From assembly GCA_016839345.1 (NCBI GenBank), contig JAEOUL010000260.1, forward strand, positions 1 through 30,734: a DNA stretch of 30,734 bases, read 5' to 3'. The notes beneath the pieces are model-generated. The model was not told the DNA's origin. It ran no database searches and saw only the letters and a list, made by a program, of their open reading frames with translations. Shown piece after piece: positions 1-7,640 of this stretch. The first letter of the stretch is position 1. Each line of letters starts with the position of its first letter. A program made the translations under genes and the position numbers. The stretch is from Candidatus Thorarchaeota archaeon (GTDB lineage Archaea > Asgardarchaeota > Thorarchaeia > Thorarchaeales > Thorarchaeaceae).

Positions 1-837
1 ATAAATCTGGACTTCAGGATTAAGAGTATGAAGGAATTGAGTTTCTCCTTGAACTGCATTAACTAGCCAAGTTATAGCTTCACTTACAACAGCACTTCCA
101 GTTGAAGGTGTCGCAAGACGGTATGCAGTCTGGTTCGCAAGTTCACCGTATGTAACTCCAGATTCTGCACTTGAATTTCCAGTTGCCACTTGAATAGATT
201 GGAGTGCATCACCTGATGTATCGTGAACAGCAAATAGAAGATTTCCTGGAAAGTCATTATATTGACTTAAAACCATCTGTTCAGTATCTCCGACAGCGAC
301 ATATCCTATTGGTGTAATTGGAAAATCTTGAAACTCTATCCCAATACGAAACCCGAAAGAGTCACAAATAACGCCATAGGTTTCATTGTCTACATTTGGG
401 TATGATGTTTGAACTAAACGGAGTGCATAGTATGCATCTTGTGCCATAGCGTCGACATCTGTGTCAACGAAAGGTTGAGTCGAGTTCCCATGTCCCGGTA
501 AATCCATCGAGATAACTGTGAAGTTTCTTCTTGCCAGTTCAATATTGAACGCATACATTCCCTCTTTTGAGCCTGCAAAACCATGAATTGTGAGGATTAT
601 TGGCCTTGGTAAGAGATCTCCTCCTAATGCTTCAGTTCTTGGGCTGTAAATCAATATCTCTACTGGTCTGCCTGGTTCTCTCTCAATGGAAAGCCTCTCG
701 ACAGTAATGCTACCCATCCCTCTATCAACTGTCCAAGAAAGGTAGAGCGAGGAAACAATAAAGATGGTAAGAATGAAAATAGCATAGTACAAAGACTGTC
801 GATTCATAATGCTCACATTCGATTCCATCTTTGACAT
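1..837 (-). CDS. Alpha/beta hydrolase, membrane-anchored (3' end outside window)
   Basis: Partial gene: 279 codons are open from ATG at 837 to the left edge with no stop. After a short N-terminal stretch there is one hydrophobic helix (about residues 16-34), so the enzyme domain is probably held on the outer face of the membrane. Alpha/beta hydrolase signs are HGFAGSKEG (85-93, oxyanion-hole loop) and DLPGHGNS (112-119). The expected nucleophile elbow GxSxG appears as CDSFG, with Ser160, so the first Gly is replaced by Cys. The distal part with the catalytic His is not all visible. In-frame ATGs at 828 and 807 are alternative starts; none has a good ribosome binding site. The fold is well supported, the substrate (ester, lipid or peptide) cannot be told. 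Confidence 0.72.
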   Translation of the reverse strand, partial: MSKMESNVSIMNRQSLYYAIFILTIFIVSSLYLSWTVDRGMGSITVERLSIEREPGRPVEILIYSPRTEALGGDLLPRPIILTIHGFAGSKEGMYAFNIELARRNFTVISMDLPGHGNSTQPFVDTDVDAMAQDAYYALRLVQTSYPNVDNETYGVICDSFGFRIGIEFQDFPITPIGYVAVGDTEQMVLSQYNDFPGNLLFAVHDTSGDALQSIQVATGNSSAESGVTYGELANQTAYRLATPSTGSAVVSEAITWLVNAVQGETQFLHTLNPEVQIY

Positions 838-891
838 AAAGATGATGTTATGATTTCACTGAAATCAAAGGAGAGTCTCAAAAGACTATCC

Positions 892-1845
892 TCAGTATTT
901 GATTCCGAGTTTCTTTGAGAGCTTTTCCAACATATCTTTAGTCATTGCAGCGAGGTCATAGTCTGGGTTCCATCCCCACTCCTCGCGAGCAGCACTGTCA
1001 TCCAATGATGCTGGCCAAGACTCCGCAATCTGTTGCCTGAAATCAGGTTCATAACTCATTTCAAACTCTGGGATGTACTTTTTGATCTCTGCCGCTATCT
1101 CCTCAGGTGCAAAACTCATGGCTGTTATATTGAAGCTTCTGTGTTTCAGTTTACTTACATCAGCCTCAATTAAATCAATAGTGCATTTCAGACAGTCTGG
1201 CATATACATCATGGGTAGGTATGTTCCTTTGTTAAGGAATGATGTGTATTTCTTATTCTTGAGAGCTTCATAGAAAATCTCAACAGCATAATCAGTAGTT
1301 CCTCCTCCGAGAAGTGTTTCTGCGCTGATGATACCAGGATATCTGAGAGATCGGAAGTCTATGTTGTATCGTTTGACATAGTATTCACCCCAAAGCTCAA
1401 TGAAAACCTTTGATACTCCATATGCTGTTGTTGGTCTCATGATCACATCGTTGGGCGTGTTCTCCTTTGGTGTACTTGGTCCAAAGGCTGCAATAGAGCT
1501 TGGAATCATAACTTGGTCAAGATTGAGAATTCTTACAGCTTCGAGGACATTGTATGCTCCTTCGATATTGGTACGATAAGCTAACTGAGGATTTTTCTCT
1601 CCAGTACCTGAGAGAAGCGAAGCGTTGTGAATCACAATATCAATATCATAATCAACTAGCATGGCGTGAAGCTGATTTGTATCAAGTACATCCAGTTGTA
1701 AGTAGGGACCATCTTTCTTAAGAATCGCAGGTGGTTTTTTTCTACCAGTGGCAATGACGTTTTTACCACCATATTTCTTCCTTAAGGCACCAATGAGCTC
1801 TGTACCAATTTGGCCATAGCTTCCAGTCACCAAGATCCGTTTCAT
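892..1845 (-). CDS. tdh: L-threonine 3-dehydrogenase, SDR type
   Basis: Oxidises L-threonine to 2-amino-3-ketobutyrate with NAD+, the first step of threonine breakdown to glycine and acetyl-CoA (EC 1.1.1.103). The 317-residue protein is a full-length extended short-chain dehydrogenase. It has the Rossmann motif GSYGQIG at 8-14, catalytic Ser116/117 in PSSIAAFGP, and Tyr142/Lys146 in YGVSK. Stretches typical of the SDR-type threonine dehydrogenases follow: RSLRYPGIIS, GGGTTDYAVEIFYEAL and LPMMYMPDC. These separate it from the related UDP-sugar epimerases. TGAGGA lies just upstream of the ATG. It stands alone, divergent from the ABC ATPase at 2093. The partner ligase (2-amino-3-ketobutyrate CoA ligase) is not in the window. 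Confidence 0.93.
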   Translation of the reverse strand: MKRILVTGSYGQIGTELIGALRKKYGGKNVIATGRKKPPAILKKDGPYLQLDVLDTNQLHAMLVDYDIDIVIHNASLLSGTGEKNPQLAYRTNIEGAYNVLEAVRILNLDQVMIPSSIAAFGPSTPKENTPNDVIMRPTTAYGVSKVFIELWGEYYVKRYNIDFRSLRYPGIISAETLLGGGTTDYAVEIFYEALKNKKYTSFLNKGTYLPMMYMPDCLKCTIDLIEADVSKLKHRSFNITAMSFAPEEIAAEIKKYIPEFEMSYEPDFRQQIAESWPASLDDSAAREEWGWNPDYDLAAMTKDMLEKLSKKLGIKY

Positions 1846-2092
1846 TCTATCAATCCTCAGAATATGATGTAATTAAGAGTCTGGCCGAGATGACCTTGTT
1901 TTAAGTGTTGACTTTGACGTTCTGAGAATAGACCAATAGTGAAGGTTTAGCAGTTCCATCAATGTTTGATGCAGGATCTATGTAAGTGCTTTAAATTCAA
2001 GTCATACACATCTCAATCAATTAGATTCTATTTTGTAGATAACATAATGCTTTAGCCGTAGAGTATTTCAATGATAAAAAGATGGATAGACT
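1846..2092. other. Divergent intergenic region (tdh / ABC ATPase)
   Basis: AT-rich stretch between two divergently transcribed genes; it must hold both promoters. No strong palindrome, terminator or RNA gene was seen. No convincing ribosome binding site precedes the ATG at 2093. Confidence 0.4.
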
Positions 2093-3217
2093 ATGGCCGC
2101 TGATGATGATGTGACACTCAAGGTTGATGGACTCAAGGCGTTCTATACTTCGAAAAAAGGTCTTGTCAGAGCAGTAAACAATGTTACATTCAATATCCGA
2201 AAGGGAGAGTCAGTAGGTCTGTTTGGCGAGTCAGGAGCAGGCAAGACTAGTGTAGCACTAGCAATTCTTGGTATCTTCGAATGGATTTCGAGGGATTTTG
2301 CATCAACAGCTGCTAGCGCTGAAAACAAAAGACTCTGGGCACTTAAGGATGAGGCGCGGAAAAAAGGGATTACATCTAAGGAGATAGGAGAAGAACTACC
2401 AGGTGTTGAAGGCCATATATGGTTCAAGGGGCAAGATCTCTTGGCGCTCGATGAAAAAGAGTTACGCAAAATCCGGGGCAACGAGATAACCTATGTTCCT
2501 CAAGGTACAATAAAGTCGCTCAATCCATATACCAGCATTGAGGAACAGACAGGAGAACCTCTATGGGTACATGACGAGGATGACGAACTCGAAGAGTGGC
2601 AAGTTCTTCAACAAGTTTTGAAAGCTCTTGATCTTGTGGAGCTTGGAGATGCTCTCCTTAGAAAGGATATGAAACCAGCTCAATTCAGTGTGGGTGAAGA
2701 TCAACGTGTACTCATTGCCATGGCGCTTGTGACAAATCCAGCATTGATGATTGCAGACGAACCAACAACTGCTGTGGACATGGGTTTGCAAAACAGGATA
2801 CTGAAAGCAATTCAAATTATAAGAGAAGAAATGAATCTCTCAATGCTTCTCATAAGTAATAACCAAGGGACTATAGCGGCAACCTGTGATAGGGTAGGAG
2901 TAATGACAGCTGGTCACATCGTAGAGTTTGCAGCAACTGAAGTTATAATGAATTCACCAGCGCATCCATTCACTCGTGCATTCATAATGAGCAATCCCTC
3001 TATGGAGGTTATTAGAAAGATTAGGGAGAAGGGTCTTCGAATACGGGGAATTCCAGGCACTCTACCGGATCTGACCAATCCTCCACATGGTTGTCCATTC
3101 AGTGAAAGATGTGAGTTTGTCCTGGATCTCTGTAAGCAGAATATACCGGAATACCGTGAGGTGGAGAAAGAACATTGGGTCATGTGCCACCGGCATGGTG
3201 AGCTTCCAGAATGGTAG
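2093..3217 (+). CDS. OppD/DppD-type ABC ATPase with degenerate catalytic motifs
   Basis: 374 residues, built like the ATPase subunits of peptide importers, with the C-terminal oligopeptide-transporter extension. Walker A (GESGAGKT, 45-52), Q-loop Gln137 and Walker B with Glu (ADEP, 221-224) are intact. The signature is FSVGE (198-202) instead of LSGGQ, and the H-loop His is replaced by Asn256 (ISNNQG instead of ISHD). About 40 extra residues sit between Walker A and the Q-loop. The C-terminal region has four Cys (334, 340, 347, 365); in some related peptide-transporter ATPases such cysteines bind an iron-sulfur cluster. The closest relative in the window is the protein at 7641-8726, which shares the N-terminal KKGLVRAV and GESGxGKTS segments and the insert. 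No permease gene is adjacent. It may be a weakly hydrolysing partner in a heterodimer or a regulatory ATPase; that is inference. Confidence 0.85.
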   Translation: MAADDDVTLKVDGLKAFYTSKKGLVRAVNNVTFNIRKGESVGLFGESGAGKTSVALAILGIFEWISRDFASTAASAENKRLWALKDEARKKGITSKEIGEELPGVEGHIWFKGQDLLALDEKELRKIRGNEITYVPQGTIKSLNPYTSIEEQTGEPLWVHDEDDELEEWQVLQQVLKALDLVELGDALLRKDMKPAQFSVGEDQRVLIAMALVTNPALMIADEPTTAVDMGLQNRILKAIQIIREEMNLSMLLISNNQGTIAATCDRVGVMTAGHIVEFAATEVIMNSPAHPFTRAFIMSNPSMEVIRKIREKGLRIRGIPGTLPDLTNPPHGCPFSERCEFVLDLCKQNIPEYREVEKEHWVMCHRHGELPEW

Positions 3218-3279
3218 TCTTTGATCATCATATATTTCTCTAGGCGATAGTATCTAGATTTTTGACCCTATTGAAAGCA

Positions 3280-4359
3280 TTAGAATACCGTATTGACTAA
3301 ATCCTGGGCAGAACTGAACTCCTTCAAACTTCCCTCAAAGTTTTGAATGATATTCCCAAACATGAGTTCAAAGGTGTCAGTGAATTCCGCTAGCTTCTCT
3401 AATAGAATCTTATAGGATGCCTTACTAATCAATACTGATGTAAAGGTTGCACTATGTGAAAATAGAAGTTCAAAATGTCCGATGGACACAACATTCAATC
3501 CACTCTGACTTCTCGTTATCTCTTGAAACAATGATTGAACTCCAGATATACCTGCAGCAGTTAGTACTTGGTCAAGTTCTGTGGTTTGTACAAATTCATA
3601 ATGATAGACAAGTAATCCCCCCTGTTGTATAATATAGAGTTCAACAAGCTGTTGCTTCCAATCTAGTTCTCCAAGGGCAGGAGAGTAGATAGAACCATAG
3701 CCAAAGATTACAAGACCAAGAACAAGTGATGCCTCACCTGCGAGATATGGAGCAAATCCAAGATTATAGTAAGACATATCACTCGCAAATATAAAACCAA
3801 AATATCCTAGGAGAAATCCTGCCAGTATTGTATCAATACTCTTCCTAACCTTTCCAGAGGTGTTCTTCATAGCGAAGTTTAGAAACAATAGAACTCCAGC
3901 GAAAGTGAAGAGTGCAATTGAAATCGCTATGGCTTCAAGCCATGCTCTTGGGAAGATAATTACAAATCCGACATGAATCAATCCAGTTATGAAAAAGGCA
4001 TGTCGGGTATTTTGAGGGAGTATCAACTCAATTGCAAAAAAGAAGGCTGATAACGCAAGAATAAGACCAGCATATCCAAGTTTAGTGAATACTGTATTCA
4101 ATGGATCAACAACGAAGTAAAAGTCAGAAAGAATGAACGCAATCCTATTGACAAACATGCCCATGAGAAATGTTGCCCAAGCAAACTGAATATCCATAAC
4201 TTTTCGAAACTGATTGTGGTACCAATCTCGATAGAGGAATGCTGCAAGAAGAGATGAGTAGAAAACAACTCCACCCATGAGTAGTAAACTGAGGTCTCTC
4301 ATGACATCTCCTGGTGGAAAAACTGGCATAGTATAGCATCCCTGAGGGCTAATTATCAT
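3280..4359 (-). CDS. Seven-helix membrane protein with C-terminal longin-like domain
   Basis: 359 residues. The first two thirds hold about seven hydrophobic helices (near 21-43, 57-80, 90-113, 120-137, 141-163, 175-192 and 203-223). The last 130 residues are soluble and predicted cytoplasmic. This tail begins with a strand pair (LYIIQQGGLLVYHYEF, 241-256), then a helix (DQVLTAAGISGVQSLFQEI), then strands around VVSIGHFELLFSH and FTSVLISK, then two helices ending in EFSSAQDLVNTVF. That order matches longin/roadblock-like domains, which in eukaryotes and Asgard archaea often work with small GTPases. GAAGGAAA lies about 8 bases before the ATG and supports this start. It is a single gene facing the ATPase at 2093 tail to tail. 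The domain call rests on strand and helix pattern only; the function is unknown. Confidence 0.7.
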   Translation of the reverse strand: MIISPQGCYTMPVFPPGDVMRDLSLLLMGGVVFYSSLLAAFLYRDWYHNQFRKVMDIQFAWATFLMGMFVNRIAFILSDFYFVVDPLNTVFTKLGYAGLILALSAFFFAIELILPQNTRHAFFITGLIHVGFVIIFPRAWLEAIAISIALFTFAGVLLFLNFAMKNTSGKVRKSIDTILAGFLLGYFGFIFASDMSYYNLGFAPYLAGEASLVLGLVIFGYGSIYSPALGELDWKQQLVELYIIQQGGLLVYHYEFVQTTELDQVLTAAGISGVQSLFQEITRSQSGLNVVSIGHFELLFSHSATFTSVLISKASYKILLEKLAEFTDTFELMFGNIIQNFEGSLKEFSSAQDLVNTVF

Positions 4360-4495
4360 CTGATTTCCTTCAAACCTTTTTAGTAATGTTAGGATGAATG
4401 GAAATTATCATTCCAGACTAAACAATTAGACCACTTCCTCAAAGGTTCAACATGCATGAAGGTTGTGTGTATTGTTCAGATGAAGAATATGTCTA

Positions 4496-5008
4496 TCACT
4501 CATCAATCAAGACTCGAATAATCTCAAGAGTTGAATCGACTGCTTTTCCCCAGAGATTTTCGGGATCTGGAGGAAGTTCCGAAGCACCAATCATCCGACG
4601 AATCTTTGCTATCTGACCTGCATGGTAGGTTCCATGTTGAGCAGTTCTCAATGCAGCCCAAGCAAAAGAGGGTCCACCATCCTCTGGAGAAACGATGCGA
4701 AGCTGATCTTCAGAGCATTCCCGAATTATCTTGGTAATTTTCTCAGTGTTCTCCTTGATTCGATTCATGACCTCATCGAATGAATCTGCAATCACTGGTG
4801 GTCCAATTGAATTATTGGCTTTATGGAACCAGTAAGTTTCCGCAGTTCCGATATGCATGACTGTACCAGCGATTGACTTTGAGAAATCCTCTTTGGTTAC
4901 TTCTTTGATCAATTCATCATCAGTCAAGTTTTGTAAAACATATTCAAGATGAGCCCTCTGATTCATATGAGCTTCAATCACCTTTTCTCTAAACCAACTC
5001 GGTACCAT
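4496..5008 (-). CDS. DinB/YfiT-like four-helix metalloprotein
   Basis: 170 residues of the DinB superfamily, small four-helix-bundle proteins with a three-His metal site; members include metal-dependent thiol transferases and many of unknown role. His52 (MHIGTAETYW) and His125/His129 (QHGTYHAGQIAKIRR) are the expected ligands. The start is set at ATG 5008 because AGGAG, overlapping the stop of the upstream gene, lies 8 bases before it. An in-frame GTG at 5017 overlaps that ribosome binding site and is less likely. The gene follows the DUF362/ferredoxin gene with almost no gap, so the two are co-transcribed and probably translationally coupled. The substrate is unknown; a thiol- or metal-linked redox role fits the neighbour but is inference. 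Confidence 0.82.
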   Translation of the reverse strand: MVPSWFREKVIEAHMNQRAHLEYVLQNLTDDELIKEVTKEDFSKSIAGTVMHIGTAETYWFHKANNSIGPPVIADSFDEVMNRIKENTEKITKIIRECSEDQLRIVSPEDGGPSFAWAALRTAQHGTYHAGQIAKIRRMIGASELPPDPENLWGKAVDSTLEIIRVLIDE

Positions 5009-5019
5009 ATTCTTCACTC

Positions 5020-6213
5020 CTAGTTCACATTGGATTTCTTTGGGGGATCTTTTGTAATTGTAATGAGTTCAAACTTACGAGTTCCAAGTCCCATCTTCTC
5101 AGCATGTGATAATTGTATCTCTGCAAGATCAAGAATCTCTCCACTTTCAGGGTCCTTGCATGCGTGAGCCATGGCAAACTTACAAGCACCACATTCGATA
5201 TCTCCAACTGGTGAATCAGGATTTGGTGGTGCATCTTTGATAGCCTGCATCGTGGCTTCATCGATAGCAAGAGGGTCTCTTGAACCAAAAATCCCGAGGT
5301 CATGCAAGAGTAGTGGAGCCCCAAAGTTCCAGCAATCGCATTTGTCAGATATGTCGATGGCAAGATTGATGAAATAGAACTTCTCAATACCTATTGAATT
5401 GACGACACCCAATGCATTCTCCACAAAGACTGGTGCCTGAGTGTGGTTTGGTCGCCAAGTTTGTCTTACTGCTCTGGCGCCCACACGTGAGCAGACATCT
5501 ACACAATGGTGACATGCAATGCATTTTGAATTATCAATCATTGCTTTTTCTACCATAGTAATGCATCTTGTAGGACAGACCTTCAAACACTTCGAGCATT
5601 CCGGACCAAGGCATTTCTCAGGATCTATCTTTATGTCACCCAAAAAGTGCATCGCAGATTTGCCCTTCTTTCCGACAAGTCCTATGCCCAGATTCTTGAT
5701 AGTGCCCCCAATACCACAGAGACCATGTCCTTTGGCATGAGTCAAAACGATAACTTTGTCACAGTCAAGTAGAGGCATCACAACATCTACACTCTTGATG
5801 AAATCACCATCGACAGGGACTTCAAAGACATCAGTACCCCAGTATCCGTCTGCTATGACTAGAGGAGCTCCAACAGACGCTGCAGTAAAACCATGGAGCA
5901 TAGCCATGCTCAGATACTCAGTCACTGTAGTTCTTCCACTGTAAGCACCACCAACTCCATATCCCAATCCAGAAGTTTCTGTGACAAAAGGCTGTCCACC
6001 AGCGGCTCTTACAAGATCTACCATTTTTCTAGCATATACTGGTCGCAAATAGTTGGTGTTACCCCATTGGCCGAAGTGTGTCTTTATCATTACCTTTTCG
6101 CCGGGTTTAATCGCTTTGTCAAGTCCAAGCTCGTTGAAAATGTGTTCTAGTTTGTCAATCATATTATAGTCAGAACGTGTCTGTCTGTCAGTGAAATAGA
6201 CCTTTACTGTCAT
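5020..6213 (-). CDS. DUF362 protein with two-cluster ferredoxin domain
   Basis: 397 residues. The N-terminal part is a DUF362 domain (KVMIKTHFGQWGNTNYLRP, VTETSGLGYG, VLTHAKGHGLCGIGGTIKN). It is followed by a bacterial-type ferredoxin unit with Cys201, 206, 209, 213 (CLGPECSKCLKVCP) and Cys231, 234, 237, 241 (CIACHHCVDVC), enough for two [4Fe-4S] clusters. A last segment carries another Cys cluster (ECGACKFAMAHAC). DUF362 proteins of this form are common in anaerobic archaea and bacteria and are thought to be cytoplasmic redox proteins; the reaction is not known. It is the first gene of a two-gene operon with the DinB-like protein. The ATG at 6213 has only a weak upstream GGAT. Confidence 0.88.
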   Translation of the reverse strand: MTVKVYFTDRQTRSDYNMIDKLEHIFNELGLDKAIKPGEKVMIKTHFGQWGNTNYLRPVYARKMVDLVRAAGGQPFVTETSGLGYGVGGAYSGRTTVTEYLSMAMLHGFTAASVGAPLVIADGYWGTDVFEVPVDGDFIKSVDVVMPLLDCDKVIVLTHAKGHGLCGIGGTIKNLGIGLVGKKGKSAMHFLGDIKIDPEKCLGPECSKCLKVCPTRCITMVEKAMIDNSKCIACHHCVDVCSRVGARAVRQTWRPNHTQAPVFVENALGVVNSIGIEKFYFINLAIDISDKCDCWNFGAPLLLHDLGIFGSRDPLAIDEATMQAIKDAPPNPDSPVGDIECGACKFAMAHACKDPESGEILDLAEIQLSHAEKMGLGTRKFELITITKDPPKKSNVN

Positions 6214-6280
6214 AATGTATCAATCCGACTTTACAGTAAAACAATCCGCTAAATAACAGTTCGGCAAAACATCAATCACT

Positions 6281-7420
6281 CTACAAATCGGAACTTGGAG
6301 CAGAAGCCCCAAAAGCGAAAAACGTGCTATCAACTTGAACTTCACGAACTTCAGGTGAAGACGCCGATGTACTCAGTCGTGGTTTCACCCTCCCTGTAAA
6401 CATAATTTGTAGAATGCTTGATCTTGTGATTAATTGCGAAGCTATGAGCCATGACACAAATATCCCAGTTAATAGATTGATCAAGAATAGAGGGGTATCT
6501 GGGAATATGATGAACATGTTCCAGAGTGTAAGACTTCCAACAAGCTGAACATTTAGTTCTATCATCAACGGATGGAGTTCATAGATTTCCTGTCCATATC
6601 TGTTGAATCGGGCTATCGCTTTAGAAATATCGAAACTATTGCATGCATGAAATGAAAAGAGGGATACAATGTAGGTGCCCAAGATACCAGTCACCATGTA
6701 GATATAGATTGAGAAACCATAGAGACTCATTCCAATATTGACATAACCATTGAACATAGCAAGCAGTAGGAAGATTGTTACAGACAATGTTAGAGCTACT
6801 ACATCAAATACTGGGTTAATACTCCATGAGTTGACGTTGTGATATTGTCTTATTTCATTACCAACAATCACGAAGGACAAAGCAATCAATGCAGAGTCAA
6901 CGCCCCAAGGAAGAAGCTCTAAACCAGCAGCACTTCTAATTGCTACTGCTATACCAGGTAGGAAAATGGCAATCATTAATCTGAGAACTGCAGGTTTGTC
7001 GTGCAAGTATCTATCAAATACTGTAAATAATACTATAGCAAAGAATAAGGCTCTTAGATACCAGAGGTGGGATACTCTCTGTATTGGACCATTCCCATAT
7101 ACAGTCCAAAATGCAAATTCCGTAGGAGATAAGCCCACGTCTACGACAGAATAGAGAGCGGCATAAATCGCAACCATCGCAATTGATAGTATGAAGTAAG
7201 GTATCATTAGCGACGTGAACCGACTTCTAATCAATTTTTGAATACTGTAGCGATGTTTCTCATTGTTATGTGCAACGCCGTATAGAATGAAAAATGCAGG
7301 AAGAACAAATCCTGTTAGAACGGCTGAAAACTGATTGATTTCAAGAGAGTGTACAATTATTACTCCGATTAGAGACATACTCTTGGCCAAGTCGATCCAT
7401 GAAACTCTATTTGTTGACAT
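6281..7420 (-). CDS. Acyltransferase family 3 membrane protein
   Basis: 379-residue multi-pass membrane protein of the OafA/NodX type (acyltransferase family 3), which moves acyl groups from a donor to sugars or other surface molecules. The N-terminal signature is present: Arg5 before WIDLAKSMSLIGVIIVHS with His24 in the first helix, then FVLPAFFILYG and a basic loop with RSRFTSLMIPYFI. About ten hydrophobic helices follow, and a short hydrophilic tail of about 35 residues ends the protein. No clear ribosome binding site precedes the ATG (the bases before it are CCCCCTAA), so a leaderless or very short-leader message is possible. It stands alone, divergent from the ATPase at 7641. The acceptor cannot be deduced. 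Confidence 0.85.
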   Translation of the reverse strand: MSTNRVSWIDLAKSMSLIGVIIVHSLEINQFSAVLTGFVLPAFFILYGVAHNNEKHRYSIQKLIRSRFTSLMIPYFILSIAMVAIYAALYSVVDVGLSPTEFAFWTVYGNGPIQRVSHLWYLRALFFAIVLFTVFDRYLHDKPAVLRLMIAIFLPGIAVAIRSAAGLELLPWGVDSALIALSFVIVGNEIRQYHNVNSWSINPVFDVVALTLSVTIFLLLAMFNGYVNIGMSLYGFSIYIYMVTGILGTYIVSLFSFHACNSFDISKAIARFNRYGQEIYELHPLMIELNVQLVGSLTLWNMFIIFPDTPLFLINLLTGIFVSWLIASQLITRSSILQIMFTGRVKPRLSTSASSPEVREVQVDSTFFAFGASAPSSDL

Positions 7421-7556
7421 TTAGGGGGCTACCTCAGCTTCTATAGATCAATGACGTAGAAATCACACGGAGTGGATTCGGTCCTTCATCTAAGTTGTTG
7501 TTTTGTAGCTATCGTAATTTCGTACGTTTAAGATTTACTATTATGGACCTTGTTTG

Positions 7557-7594
7557 CCCTGCAGCAGGGATAAGGAAAAAGGATATGCTCCTTT
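7557..7594. promoter_or_regulatory. Two tandem inverted repeats upstream of the ABC ATPase
   Basis: CCCTGC-A-GCAGGG (7557-7569) is a perfect 6-bp inverted repeat with a one-base centre. Nine bases further, AAAGGA-TATGC-TCCTTT (7578-7594) is another perfect 6-bp inverted repeat. Both lie 45-85 bases before the ATG at 7641 in the divergent region with the acyltransferase gene. Position and compact symmetry suggest an operator, but no regulator is identified. Confidence 0.4.
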
Positions 7595-7640
7595 AACACG
7601 CTTTATTAGTTGAATAGTTCCTGCGTCGGTTGGTGCCAAT

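Noticed and set aside
2093..3217. Calling the degenerate ATPase a pseudogene
   Set aside because: The frame is fully open at normal length, with Walker A, Walker B and the C-terminal Cys set intact; changes are limited to the signature and H-loop.
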